This document shows, piece after piece, positions 52,251 through 59,727 of a DNA stretch of 64,000 nt. Both the position numbers and the translations under genes were made by a program. The notes beneath the pieces are model-generated. The model was not told where the DNA came from and searched no databases. It saw only the letters and a list, made by a program, of their open reading frames with translations. Numbering within the stretch: position 1 is the stretch's first letter; each line of letters opens with the position of its first letter. This stretch comes from Streptomyces sp. NRRL WC-3618 (GTDB lineage: Bacteria > Actinomycetota > Actinomycetes > Streptomycetales > Streptomycetaceae), in the NCBI RefSeq assembly GCF_001280005.1, contig NZ_LGDW01000028.1, positions 62,001 to 126,000 of the forward strand. Reading direction: 5' to 3'.

Positions 52251-53596
52251 CCGTCCGGACGGTCGAGACGGCGGGTGCAGTACTGATCGGAGGCGCGCCA
52301 GCGCCCCGAAAGGGGCGCGGGGCCGTGTCGATCAGCGGCTCCGCCGCGATGGGGGTCCCCCCGATCGAGCGAAGTCGAGAGTGGGGGAGCGACCAGCCCC
52401 CACCGGCCCGCAGTCAACGAACCGCTCATCCCGCGGCGCGCTCCTCAGCGGGCCGCGCCGGAGTCATCGGCTTCGTCGGCGACAAGGATCCCGGGACCCC
52501 GGCGTCCCCGAGCCGGCTGCGCCGCGCCGGCCGAGCGCTGCGGCCGCATCTCGGCACCCTCGCAGGCGTAACGATTCTCGGCGTCCTGCTCTGGCGCCTG
52601 GGCACCGGCGTCTTCCTGGACGGGCTGCGCCGCATCGACGTACCGACGCTGTTCGTCGGCCTCGGCATCGGGCTGCTCACCACGGTGTTCAGCGCCTGGC
52701 GCTGGGCGCTGGTCGCCCGCAGCCTGCGCATCGAGCTGCCGCTCCTCCCGGCGGTCGCCGACTACTACCGCTCGCTGTTCCTCAACGCGGCCCTCCCCGG
52801 CGGCGTCCTCGGCGACGTGCACCGCGCGGTACGGCACGGCAAGAGCGCCGGTGACATGGGGCGCGGGGTCCGCGCGGTCGTCCTCGAACGGGCCGCCGGA
52901 CAGGTTGCGTTGATAGCCGTCGGCGGAGCGGTGCTGCTCACCCAGCCGTCGCCGGTACTGGCCGAGGCCCGCCGGGTCGCCCTGGTGGCGGCCGTCGCCG
53001 CCTTGGGCGCCGTCGCCGTCCTCGTCGCCGTCCGCATGAACCGCGCCCCGAGGGTCGCCGCCCGCAGGACCCGCGCCCTGCGTGCCGCGCTCACCGAGGC
53101 CCGCGGCGCCCTGCTCTCCCGCGAGAACCTGCCGGGCGTGGCGCTCTCCTCCCTCGTCATCCTCTCCGGACACCTCGGGATGTTCGTGGTCGCCGCCCGG
53201 GTCGCCGGATCCTCGGCCTCCGTCGCGCAGTTGCTGCCGATAGCCGTACTGGCGCTGCTGGCGATGGGCCTGCCGCTGAACGTCGGCGGCTGGGGCCCCC
53301 GCGAGGGCGTCACCGCCTGGGCGTTCGGCGCGGCGGGGCTGGGCGCCAACATGGGGCTGAGCGTCGCCGTCGTGTACGGCGTGCTGAGCTTCGTGGCCGC
53401 CCTGCCTGGCGCGCTCGTCCTGGTCGTCCGCTACTTCTGGGCGCCCGCGGAGCCGGCGGCCCCGGCATCGGAGGCGCCGGCATCGGTGAGCATCGAGAAA
53501 TACGCCCCGAAGGACTCGGCGAAGCTCGCCAGCAACGCTTTCCCCTTTTCGGCGGAACCCAGCGAAGGGCGGCCGATGACACCGGAATCGGTGTAA
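52247..53596 (+). CDS. Flippase-like integral membrane protein (LPG synthase TM/UPF0104 family)
   Basis: 449 aa from the ATG at 52247 (ATGA overlap). Seven to eight hydrophobic segments from about residue 100, with LFLNAALPGGVLGDVHRAVR, LERAAGQVALIAVGGAVLL and PLNVGGWGPREGVTAWAFGA, the conserved patterns of the AglD/MprF-membrane-domain family. Members transfer or flip lipid-linked molecules. The first ~100 residues are atypical: codons 19 to about 56 lie in a dispersed Streptomyces repeat, so translation may really begin later. The last ~55 residues are antisense to the creatininase gene. It implies that the pathway product is exported or membrane-bound. Confidence 0.85.
   Translation: MTVRTVETAGAVLIGGAPAPRKGRGAVSISGSAAMGVPPIERSREWGSDQPPPARSQRTAHPAARSSAGRAGVIGFVGDKDPGTPASPSRLRRAGRALRPHLGTLAGVTILGVLLWRLGTGVFLDGLRRIDVPTLFVGLGIGLLTTVFSAWRWALVARSLRIELPLLPAVADYYRSLFLNAALPGGVLGDVHRAVRHGKSAGDMGRGVRAVVLERAAGQVALIAVGGAVLLTQPSPVLAEARRVALVAAVAALGAVAVLVAVRMNRAPRVAARRTRALRAALTEARGALLSRENLPGVALSSLVILSGHLGMFVVAARVAGSSASVAQLLPIAVLALLAMGLPLNVGGWGPREGVTAWAFGAAGLGANMGLSVAVVYGVLSFVAALPGALVLVVRYFWAPAEPAAPASEAPASVSIEKYAPKDSAKLASNAFPFSAEPSEGRPMTPESV
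52301..52415. repeat. Dispersed Streptomyces repeat inside the flippase-like CDS
   Basis: GCGCCCC-GAA-AGGGGCGCGGGG begins the element, as at 13351 and 25035; it continues with a second hairpin-forming part, TGGGGGTCCCCCCGATCGAG, then CGAAGTCGAGAGTGGGGGAG and GACCAGCCCCCACC. Elsewhere this is an intergenic element; here it stays in frame within the N-terminal coding region. Confidence 0.85.
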
Positions 53597-54210
53597 CCGG
53601 CCATGCCGAGGGTGAGGAGATGCCGGCGGTCGTCGGCGACGAAATCAGAGGTTTCATAACCGGGACGGAGCAATTCGGGATGAGCGTGCAGAAGGATGGA
53701 GGTCTCGATTTCTCCCGCGTGCATGTCGGTGAGCAGCGAGGTCACCACTCCGGCCCGCTCACGCGCCGTCTCCCAGTCCTCCGCGGCCGGGAACAGCGCC
53801 ATCCGCTCACCGCGCGCGGAGGATTCCTGAACCACGTTGCCCAGCACGTAGTTTCCGCCGTGTCCGTTGACGATCACCAGGGCGTCCACGCCCGAGCGGC
53901 GCAGCGAATCGGCGATGTCCCGTACCACCGCGTGAAGGGTCACGGAGGAGATGCTGACGGTTCCCGGCCAGGCCGCGTGCTCGTGCGAGCAGGCGATGGT
54001 CACCGGCGGAAGGAGGTGCACCGGGTGTGTTGCGGCGATTTCCCGGGCTATGGCACAGGCGACCAGGGTGTCTGTCGTCAACGGAAGGAAGGGGCCGTGC
54101 TGTTCGAAGCTCCCGACCGGAAGAACGGCGACCTGCGTTGAGACGCCGGCGGCTCGTGTCCGTACGTCTTCCGTAGTGTCCACCGGCAACCGTATCCCCG
54201 AATCATCCAT
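53431..54210 (-). CDS. Creatininase-family amidohydrolase (candidate formamidopyrimidine deformylase)
   Basis: 259 aa from the ATG at 54210 with GGGAGAA upstream. Metal-binding and catalytic residues are in GSFEQHGPFLPLTTD (Glu36, His38, Asp47), SHEHAAWPGT, VNGHGGNY (His117) and DMHAGEIETS (His164, Glu167). The family includes creatininase, MftE and the archaeal ArfB, which removes the formyl group from formamidopyrimidine ribotide. The neighbouring GTP cyclohydrolase II homologue should produce just that substrate, so ArfB-like deformylation is my proposal. It runs opposite to its neighbours; its start is 38 bp from the cyclohydrolase start and its 3' end overlaps the flippase gene by 166 bp. 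Confidence 0.92.
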   Translation of the reverse strand: MDDSGIRLPVDTTEDVRTRAAGVSTQVAVLPVGSFEQHGPFLPLTTDTLVACAIAREIAATHPVHLLPPVTIACSHEHAAWPGTVSISSVTLHAVVRDIADSLRRSGVDALVIVNGHGGNYVLGNVVQESSARGERMALFPAAEDWETARERAGVVTSLLTDMHAGEIETSILLHAHPELLRPGYETSDFVADDRRHLLTLGMAGYTDSGVIGRPSLGSAEKGKALLASFAESFGAYFSMLTDAGASDAGAAGSAGAQK

Positions 54211-54248
54211 GTTCTCCCGGCCTTTCGTCTCTGCTTAGGAACCAGATC

Positions 54249-54905
54249 ATGACAGAAAAAATTGGCGTACTCGGCAAAGCCTCCCAGCCCTCGGGAGTCG
54301 AACGCGTGGTGAATGCGCCGTTGCCCACCGTGTACGGCGATTTCCAGGCGGTCGGTTACATGGACCACGATCGCGGTGACGAGCAAGTGGCGCTGGTCTA
54401 CGGCGAGATAGCCGAGGACGACGTTCTCACCAGGCTGCATTCCGAATGCCTGACCGGTGACGCCTTCGGCTCCCAGCACTGCGAATGCGGCGACCAGCTC
54501 GACTCCGCGCTGCGCGCGATAGTCGCCGAGGGAAGCGGCATCCTCGTCTACCTGCGCGGGCACGAGGGCCGGGGCATCGGTCTGCTCGCCAAGCTCCGCG
54601 CGATGCAGCTCCAGTCGGAGGGTCTGGACACCGTCGAGGCGAACCTCGCGCAGGGCCTGCCGGTGGACTCCCGTGACTACGGCGTCGCCGCGGAGATCCT
54701 CCACGACCTCGGTGTCCGTTCGGTGCGCCTGATGTCCAACAACCCGCGCAAGCGCGAGGCGTTGCTCCGTCACGGCATCAAGATCGCCGAGGACGTGCCG
54801 CTGCTGATCCCGCCGTGCGAGAACAACATCACCTACCTGCGGACCAAGCGGGAGCGTCTCGACCACGTCCTGCCGCACCTGGACGCGGTGGCGCACTGGT
54901 CCTGA
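54249..54905 (+). CDS. GTP cyclohydrolase II homologue with Tyr-to-Met active-site change (probable FAPy-forming)
   Basis: 218 aa. Zinc ligands Cys67, Cys78 and Cys80 lie in HSECLTGDAFGSQHCEC; other family motifs are GILVYLRGHEGRGIGLLAKL, TVEANLAQGLPVDSRDYGVA and LMSNNPRKREAL. E. coli RibA Tyr105 (in KIRAYALQ) aligns with Met119 here (KLRAMQLQ). I recall that the S. coelicolor paralogue SCO6655 has Met at this place and releases the formylated pyrimidine instead of completing deformylation. A separate deformylase is then needed, and a creatininase-family gene starts 38 bp away. So this is probably not the riboflavin enzyme but the entry step of the adjacent pathway. Confidence 0.95.
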   Translation: MTEKIGVLGKASQPSGVERVVNAPLPTVYGDFQAVGYMDHDRGDEQVALVYGEIAEDDVLTRLHSECLTGDAFGSQHCECGDQLDSALRAIVAEGSGILVYLRGHEGRGIGLLAKLRAMQLQSEGLDTVEANLAQGLPVDSRDYGVAAEILHDLGVRSVRLMSNNPRKREALLRHGIKIAEDVPLLIPPCENNITYLRTKRERLDHVLPHLDAVAHWS

Positions 54906-55006
54906 CCTGACCGGGAGACCCGGCCGGGAGCCCCAATCAGGGGGCGCGCGTCACTCGGACGCGCGCGGGGGGTGCCAGAAGCCCCGATTCCGGAAAGGAA
55001 GAGGGA

Positions 55007-56005
55007 ATGACCGACGACGTCCTCTTCCTCTCCCGGGACCGGGTGACGGCCCTCCTCGACGCCGACACGGCGATCGCCTCGCAGCGCGCGGCGTTCGGTG
55101 CGCTGGGCGCGGGTGGTGCCGGTGCGCCCGATCGGCCCGAGCTTCCTGATCTGCCCGGGAAGATCATGCATCCCAGCCGCTTCGACGACAGTGTGGTCTT
55201 CGCGTACGTCTCCCGGCTGTCCCGGGACACCGGCGCGGTGGCGAAGTTCGGCAGCGTCAACCCCGGCAACGCGGCGGCCGGCCTGCCGACCGTGCACGCC
55301 GTCATCACCGCCCTCGACCCGGTGACGGGCCAACTCGCCGCCGTCATGGACGGCACGGCCGTCACGACCCTGCGGACGGCCGCCGCCAGCGCCGTGGCCT
55401 TCGACGCGCTGTCCACCGCCGACAGCGCCGAACTGGCCCTCATCGGCTCGGGCACCCAGGCACTCGCGCACGCGCGGGCGGTCGCCCGGGTACGGGACCT
55501 GAAGTCCGTACGGGTGTGGAGCCCGAACCCGGAGCGGCGCGCGCGGGCGGCGGAACTGCTCGCGGCCGAACTCGGTGTCGCCGCCGAGGCGACCGGCACG
55601 CCCCGGGAGGCGGTGACCGGGGCGTCGATGGTCGCGGCCTGCACCCTCAGCACCACCCCCGTCGTACGCGGCGCCTGGCTCGCGCCCGGGTGCACGGTGG
55701 TCAGCGTGGGCTCGTTCGAGCCGACCCGCAGCGAGGTCGACGCCGAGGTCGTACGGCGGGCGGCGGCCGTCGTCGTCGACGACCCGGCGACAGCGGCGGC
55801 ACACGCCGGACCGGTGGTCGACGCCCTGCGGGACCGTCTGCTGACCCGCGAGGACCTGATCGGGCTCGGCGAGGTCCTCACGGGCACCCGGACCGCCCGC
55901 ACCGGCCCCGACGACATCGTCTTCTACAACAGCGTCGGCCTGGGCGTGCAGGACGCGGCGGCGGCCTGGGCGGTCATTCACGCGGTGAGGGGGGTGGGGC
56001 GGTGA
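55007..56005 (+). CDS. Ornithine cyclodeaminase/mu-crystallin family protein
   Basis: 332 aa with GGAAAGGAAG upstream. Features of the family: KFGSVNPGNAAAGLPTVHAV, MDGTAVTTLRTAAASAVAFD, Rossmann loop LALIGSGTQALAHARAVARV, RVWSPNPERRARA and the C-terminal DDIVFYNSVGLGVQDAAAA. Members include ornithine and lysine cyclodeaminases, ketimine reductases and alanine dehydrogenases. With an FAD amine oxidase and two saccharopine-dehydrogenase-like enzymes downstream, reduction of piperideine-2-carboxylate or formation of pipecolate is plausible. Copies of its 3' end follow directly. Confidence 0.92.
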   Translation: MTDDVLFLSRDRVTALLDADTAIASQRAAFGALGAGGAGAPDRPELPDLPGKIMHPSRFDDSVVFAYVSRLSRDTGAVAKFGSVNPGNAAAGLPTVHAVITALDPVTGQLAAVMDGTAVTTLRTAAASAVAFDALSTADSAELALIGSGTQALAHARAVARVRDLKSVRVWSPNPERRARAAELLAAELGVAAEATGTPREAVTGASMVAACTLSTTPVVRGAWLAPGCTVVSVGSFEPTRSEVDAEVVRRAAAVVVDDPATAAAHAGPVVDALRDRLLTREDLIGLGEVLTGTRTARTGPDDIVFYNSVGLGVQDAAAAWAVIHAVRGVGR

Positions 56006-56289
56006 GTGTGGTGGGTGTGGCGGGCGTTGGGGAGAAGGGTGCGTGCAGCGGGCGCCGCGGCTTCGACGGTGTCGTCTTCTGCGGGGGTGCGGGGCTGGGT
56101 GCGCGGGACGCGGCGGTGAGTGTGGTGTTGGTGGGTGTGGATGCGACGGGCGTTGGGGAGAAAGGTGCGTGGTGCACCGGCCGCAGCGGTCTCCACGGTG
56201 TCGGCTTCTACAACAGCGTCGGCCTCGGCGCGCAGGACGCGGGGGCGGCCGGGGCTGTCGTTCACCTGGCACGTGCGGAGGGTCGATGA
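56002..56289 (+). pseudogene. Tandem duplicated copies of the cyclodeaminase gene 3' end
   Basis: A GTGA overlap with the preceding stop opens a 95-codon frame. It contains two degenerate repeats of the parent C terminus: GFDGVVFCGGAGLGARDAAV and GLHGVGFYNSVGLGAQDAGA, compared with DDIVFYNSVGLGVQDAAAA. Between them VGVAGVGEKGACSGR and VGVDATGVGEKGAWCTGR repeat each other. The frame ends in the start region of the FAD oxidase. It may be translated as a coupling peptide, but looks like recent segmental duplication. Confidence 0.7.
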
Positions 56290-56300
56290 GCGGAGGGTCG

Positions 56301-57449
56301 ATGAGCGTGACGCGGGCGGACGTGGTCGTGATCGGCGGTGGGGTGATGGGCACGAGCATCGCCTGTCACCTGGCTCGGGCCGGTGTGCGCGACGTGGTCC
56401 TCGTCGAGCGCGACGAACTGGCCTCCGGATCCACCTCACGCGCCGCCGGCGGGGTCCGGGCGCAGTTCTCCGACGAGCTCAACATCCAGCTCGGGGCGCG
56501 CAGCCTGGAGGCGTTCGGGCGGTTTCAGGAGGAGATCGGGCACGACATCGGACTGCACCGGGTCGGCTATCTCTTCCTCCTCTCCACACCCGAGGACGTC
56601 GCGTCCTTCGAGGCGGGCGTGGCGCTCCAGAACGGCCTGGGCGTCCCCAGCCGGATGCTCACCCCCGCCGAGGCACAGCGGCTGTCCCCGCTCATCACCA
56701 CCGACGGACTACTGGCGGCGGCCTACTCGCCCGACGACGGCCACTGCACGCCGGAGGCGGTCGTCCACGGCTACGCCGCCGCTGCCCGCCGCCACGGTGC
56801 CACCGTCCTGCGGCGCACCGAGGTCACCGGCATCGAACGCGACGGCGACACCATCACGGCCGTGGTCACCGACCAGGGGCGCATCGCCACCGACACCGTG
56901 ATCTGCGCGGCCGGCGCCTGGTCCCGGGCGATCGGCGCGATGGCGGGCGTCGACCTGCCCGTGGACCCCCTGCGCCGCCAGATCGCGGTCACCGAACCGG
57001 TCCCCGGCCTGCCGCCGACGCTCCCCATGACCATCGACTTCAGCAGCAGCCTCTACTTCCACACCGAGGGACCCGGACTGCTCCTCGGCATGTCCGACCC
57101 CGACGAGACGATCGGCTTCGCCACCGAGACCCACGACCGCTGGATGCCCCGGCTGTACGAGGCGATGGAACACCGGGCGCCCGCCCTGCTCGACCTGCGC
57201 CGCACCGGCGGCTGGGCGGGCCTGTACGAGATCACCCCGGACCACAACGCCCTGATCGGGGAGGCGAGTTCACCGTCCCGGTTCCTCTACGCGACCGGGT
57301 TCTCCGGCCACGGTTTCCTCCAGGGGCCGGCCGTCGGCGAGGTGGTCCGTGACCTCTATCTGGGCCGCGTACCCTTCGTCGACATCAGCCCCTTGAACGC
57401 CGGCCGTTTCGCGGCCGATGCCCTGCGCCCGGAGGTCAACCTCGTATGA
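56301..57449 (+). CDS. FAD-dependent amine/amino-acid oxidoreductase (DadA/SoxB-like)
   Basis: 382 aa from the ATG at 56301, with GGAGGG seven bases before; an in-frame ATG at 56286 overlaps the previous stop, because the 15-bp unit ATGAGCGGAGGGTCG is duplicated around the start. FAD-binding ADVVVIGGGVMGTSIACHLA, DAO-type VERDELASGSTSRAAGGVRA, CAAGAWSRAIG and the C-terminal ITPDHNALIGEASSPSRFLY with GFSGHGF are clear. Relatives oxidise sarcosine, pipecolate, saccharopine or D-amino acids. In this operon a pipecolate or saccharopine oxidase is likely. It overlaps the next gene by 4 bp. Confidence 0.92.
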   Translation: MSVTRADVVVIGGGVMGTSIACHLARAGVRDVVLVERDELASGSTSRAAGGVRAQFSDELNIQLGARSLEAFGRFQEEIGHDIGLHRVGYLFLLSTPEDVASFEAGVALQNGLGVPSRMLTPAEAQRLSPLITTDGLLAAAYSPDDGHCTPEAVVHGYAAAARRHGATVLRRTEVTGIERDGDTITAVVTDQGRIATDTVICAAGAWSRAIGAMAGVDLPVDPLRRQIAVTEPVPGLPPTLPMTIDFSSSLYFHTEGPGLLLGMSDPDETIGFATETHDRWMPRLYEAMEHRAPALLDLRRTGGWAGLYEITPDHNALIGEASSPSRFLYATGFSGHGFLQGPAVGEVVRDLYLGRVPFVDISPLNAGRFAADALRPEVNLV

Positions 57450-58516
57450 CCGAGCTCCACTTGTGGCTGCGCCACGAGACCCGTACGACCGAACGCCGTA
57501 CACCCGTCGTCCCGTCCGACGCCCGCCGGCTCGTCGAGCAGGGGGTGCGCCTGACCGTCGAGGAGTCCCCGCAGCGGATCTTCCCCACCGAGGAGTACGA
57601 GGCGGTCGGCTGCGGCACCGCCGACGCCGGGTCCTGGGTCTCCGCGCCCCCGGACGCGGTGATCGTCGGCCTCAAGGAACTCCCCGACCAGTTCGGCGAG
57701 TTGCGCCACCAGCACATCTACTTCGGGCACGCCTACAAGGGCCAGCCGGGCGCGGCGGAGCTGCTCGGCCGCTTCGTCGCCGGGGGTGGGGCGCTGCTGG
57801 ACCTGGAGTACCTGGCGGACGAGCAGGGGCGCCGGCTCGCCGCCTTCGGCTACTGGGCCGGATATCTGGGGGCGGCCCTCGCTGTGCTCCAGCACCGGGG
57901 CAGGCTGACAACTCCGCTGCTGCCGACCACCAAGGAGGCACTGGAGGCCGAACTCCGGTCGCCCGGGACCCGGATGAGCGCGCTGGTGATCGGCGCCCTG
58001 GGCCGCAGCGGCCGGGGCGCGCGGGTCGCGCTCGACGAGGCCGGGATCGACCCCACCTGCTGGGACCTGGCCGAGACCCGGAATCTGGACCGACCGGCCC
58101 TGCTGGCCCACGAGTTGCTGGTCAACACCGTCCTCACGACCACCCCGGTCCCGCCGTTCCTGACGGACGACGATCTGGACACCTCCGGCCGCCGTCTGCG
58201 TACCCTCTCGGACGTCACCGTCGACGTCGGTTCGCCCATGAACCTGCTCCCGGTGTACGACACCGCGACCACCTGGGACGCCCCGGTGCGCCGGCTGCGG
58301 GACGAGCCGCCGCTCGACCTGATCGCCATCGACAACCTGCCGTCGCTGCTGCCCCGCGAGGCGAGCGCCGACTTCTCGGCGGCCCTGGTGCCCCAGCTGC
58401 TCGACTTCGAGGTGGGCGGCCCCTGGGGCCGCTGTCTGGCCCGGTTCGACGAGACGTGCCGTGAACTCGGCCTGGTCAAGGGCGAGTCGGGCAGCGAAGG
58501 GGGAGTGGGCGCATGA
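57446..58516 (+). CDS. Saccharopine dehydrogenase (lysine-forming type, Lys1-like)
   Basis: 356 aa. The N-terminal half resembles the alanine dehydrogenase/PNT-like fold of Lys1: LWLRHETRTTERRTPVVPSD, VEESPQRIFPTEEY, GLKELP and HIYFGHAYKGQPGAAEL. The C-terminal part has VIGALGRSGRGARVALDEAG (NAD loop), VGSPMNLLPVYDTATTWD and the closing AIDNLPSLLPREASADFSAA. The reaction is reversible: lysine plus 2-oxoglutarate with NADH gives saccharopine. It overlaps both neighbours by 4 bp, so production is coupled to the FAD oxidase and the second saccharopine-type enzyme. Confidence 0.93.
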   Translation: MTELHLWLRHETRTTERRTPVVPSDARRLVEQGVRLTVEESPQRIFPTEEYEAVGCGTADAGSWVSAPPDAVIVGLKELPDQFGELRHQHIYFGHAYKGQPGAAELLGRFVAGGGALLDLEYLADEQGRRLAAFGYWAGYLGAALAVLQHRGRLTTPLLPTTKEALEAELRSPGTRMSALVIGALGRSGRGARVALDEAGIDPTCWDLAETRNLDRPALLAHELLVNTVLTTTPVPPFLTDDDLDTSGRRLRTLSDVTVDVGSPMNLLPVYDTATTWDAPVRRLRDEPPLDLIAIDNLPSLLPREASADFSAALVPQLLDFEVGGPWGRCLARFDETCRELGLVKGESGSEGGVGA

Positions 58517-59691
58517 CGGAAACGGTTCCCGCGAGCGGCACCGTCCACTGGATCGGCGCGGGTCTGTCCACGGGCGGCGGACTGGCCGCGTTGTGTGACA
58601 GTGACGCCGTGCGACAGGTGCGGGTGTGGCACCGTACGGAGGGCCGCGCGACCGAGGCCCTGGCCCACCTGGGCCTCACCGGACGCGCCGAACCCCGCGC
58701 CTACACCCTCCCCGCGCTCACCGCCGAACTGGCCCCCGGGGACATCGTCGTCTCCATGCTCCCGGCGCCCGCACACGGCCCGCTGCTGGCGGCCTGTGTT
58801 CGGGGCGGGGCCCACTTCGCGTGCTCGAGCTATGTGTCGGAGGCGGTGCTCGAACAGGTGCCGGCGGCCGAGACGGCCGGTCTGGTCGTCCTCACCGAGT
58901 GCGGGCTCGACCCGGGCATCGACCACCTCTTCGCGCACAGCCTGGTCACCCGCGCCGAGCACGCGATCGGCGCGGACAGGCCGGCCTCGTACCGCCTCAC
59001 GTCGTACTGCGGAGGCGTCCCGGCGGTGCCCAACGACTTCAGGTACCGGTTCAGCTGGGCGCCCGCCGGAGTATTGGGCGCCCTTCGTTCGCCCGCCCGT
59101 TACATCGAGGACGGCGCCGAGACCGTGGCCGACAGGCCCTGGGAGGTGACGCGTCCGCACGGGATCGACGGGGAGACCTTCGAGGTGTACCCGAACCGGG
59201 ACAGCGTGCCGTTCGTCGAGCAGTACGAGCTGCCGACGGCCTGGAAGGCGCGGACCTTCGTCCGGGGCACCCTGCGGCTGGACGGCTGGCGAGACGCCTG
59301 GGACTCCGTCTTCGAGGAGCTGAAGGGCGGCGACGACGAGCGGATCGGCGCCCTGGCAAGGGAGTTGGCGGCGCGCTACCCGACGACCGACGCCGACCGC
59401 GACCGCGTGGTCCTGGCCGTCTCCCTGGAGGTGGACGCGGACGGGGAGGACGGTGATTCCGGACGGCGGCGGAGCTGGACCGGGCGCTATCTGCTCGACC
59501 TGGAGGGCGACGCGGCCGAGAGCGCGATGGCCCGCTGCGTCTCCCGCACGCTGGCCCTGGGCGTCCGGCACATCCTCGACGGTTCGCTGCCGCCGGGCCT
59601 GAGCCGCGCCGCCGAGACGGCCCGGCGTTCCGAGGAGTGGCTGAGCGAACTCGGCGGGGAGGGACTGGAGTTCAGACTCACCGTCGGCTGA
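58513..59691 (+). CDS. Saccharopine dehydrogenase family protein (glutamate-forming/Lys9-like)
   Basis: 392 aa. VHWIGAGLSTGGGLAALCDS is an altered nucleotide loop, followed by DIVVSMLPAPAHGPLLAACV, HFACSSYVSEAVLE, TECGLDPGIDHLFA and SYCGGVPAVPNDFRYRFSWA, a strongly conserved pattern of saccharopine reductases, with SPARYIEDG. It would convert saccharopine to or from allysine plus glutamate. With the preceding Lys1-like enzyme the operon holds both saccharopine half-reactions, unusual in bacteria. Last gene of the operon, convergent with the hydrolase. Confidence 0.92.
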   Translation: MTETVPASGTVHWIGAGLSTGGGLAALCDSDAVRQVRVWHRTEGRATEALAHLGLTGRAEPRAYTLPALTAELAPGDIVVSMLPAPAHGPLLAACVRGGAHFACSSYVSEAVLEQVPAAETAGLVVLTECGLDPGIDHLFAHSLVTRAEHAIGADRPASYRLTSYCGGVPAVPNDFRYRFSWAPAGVLGALRSPARYIEDGAETVADRPWEVTRPHGIDGETFEVYPNRDSVPFVEQYELPTAWKARTFVRGTLRLDGWRDAWDSVFEELKGGDDERIGALARELAARYPTTDADRDRVVLAVSLEVDADGEDGDSGRRRSWTGRYLLDLEGDAAESAMARCVSRTLALGVRHILDGSLPPGLSRAAETARRSEEWLSELGGEGLEFRLTVG

Positions 59692-59727
59692 CGACGGCGC
59701 GCTCCCCGCCTGCTGCTGGTGGCGGCG

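Noticed and set aside
54249-54905. GTP cyclohydrolase II homologue, considered as the riboflavin-pathway RibA.
   Set aside because: The diagnostic Tyr is Met, no other riboflavin genes are nearby, and the neighbours point to a different pathway.
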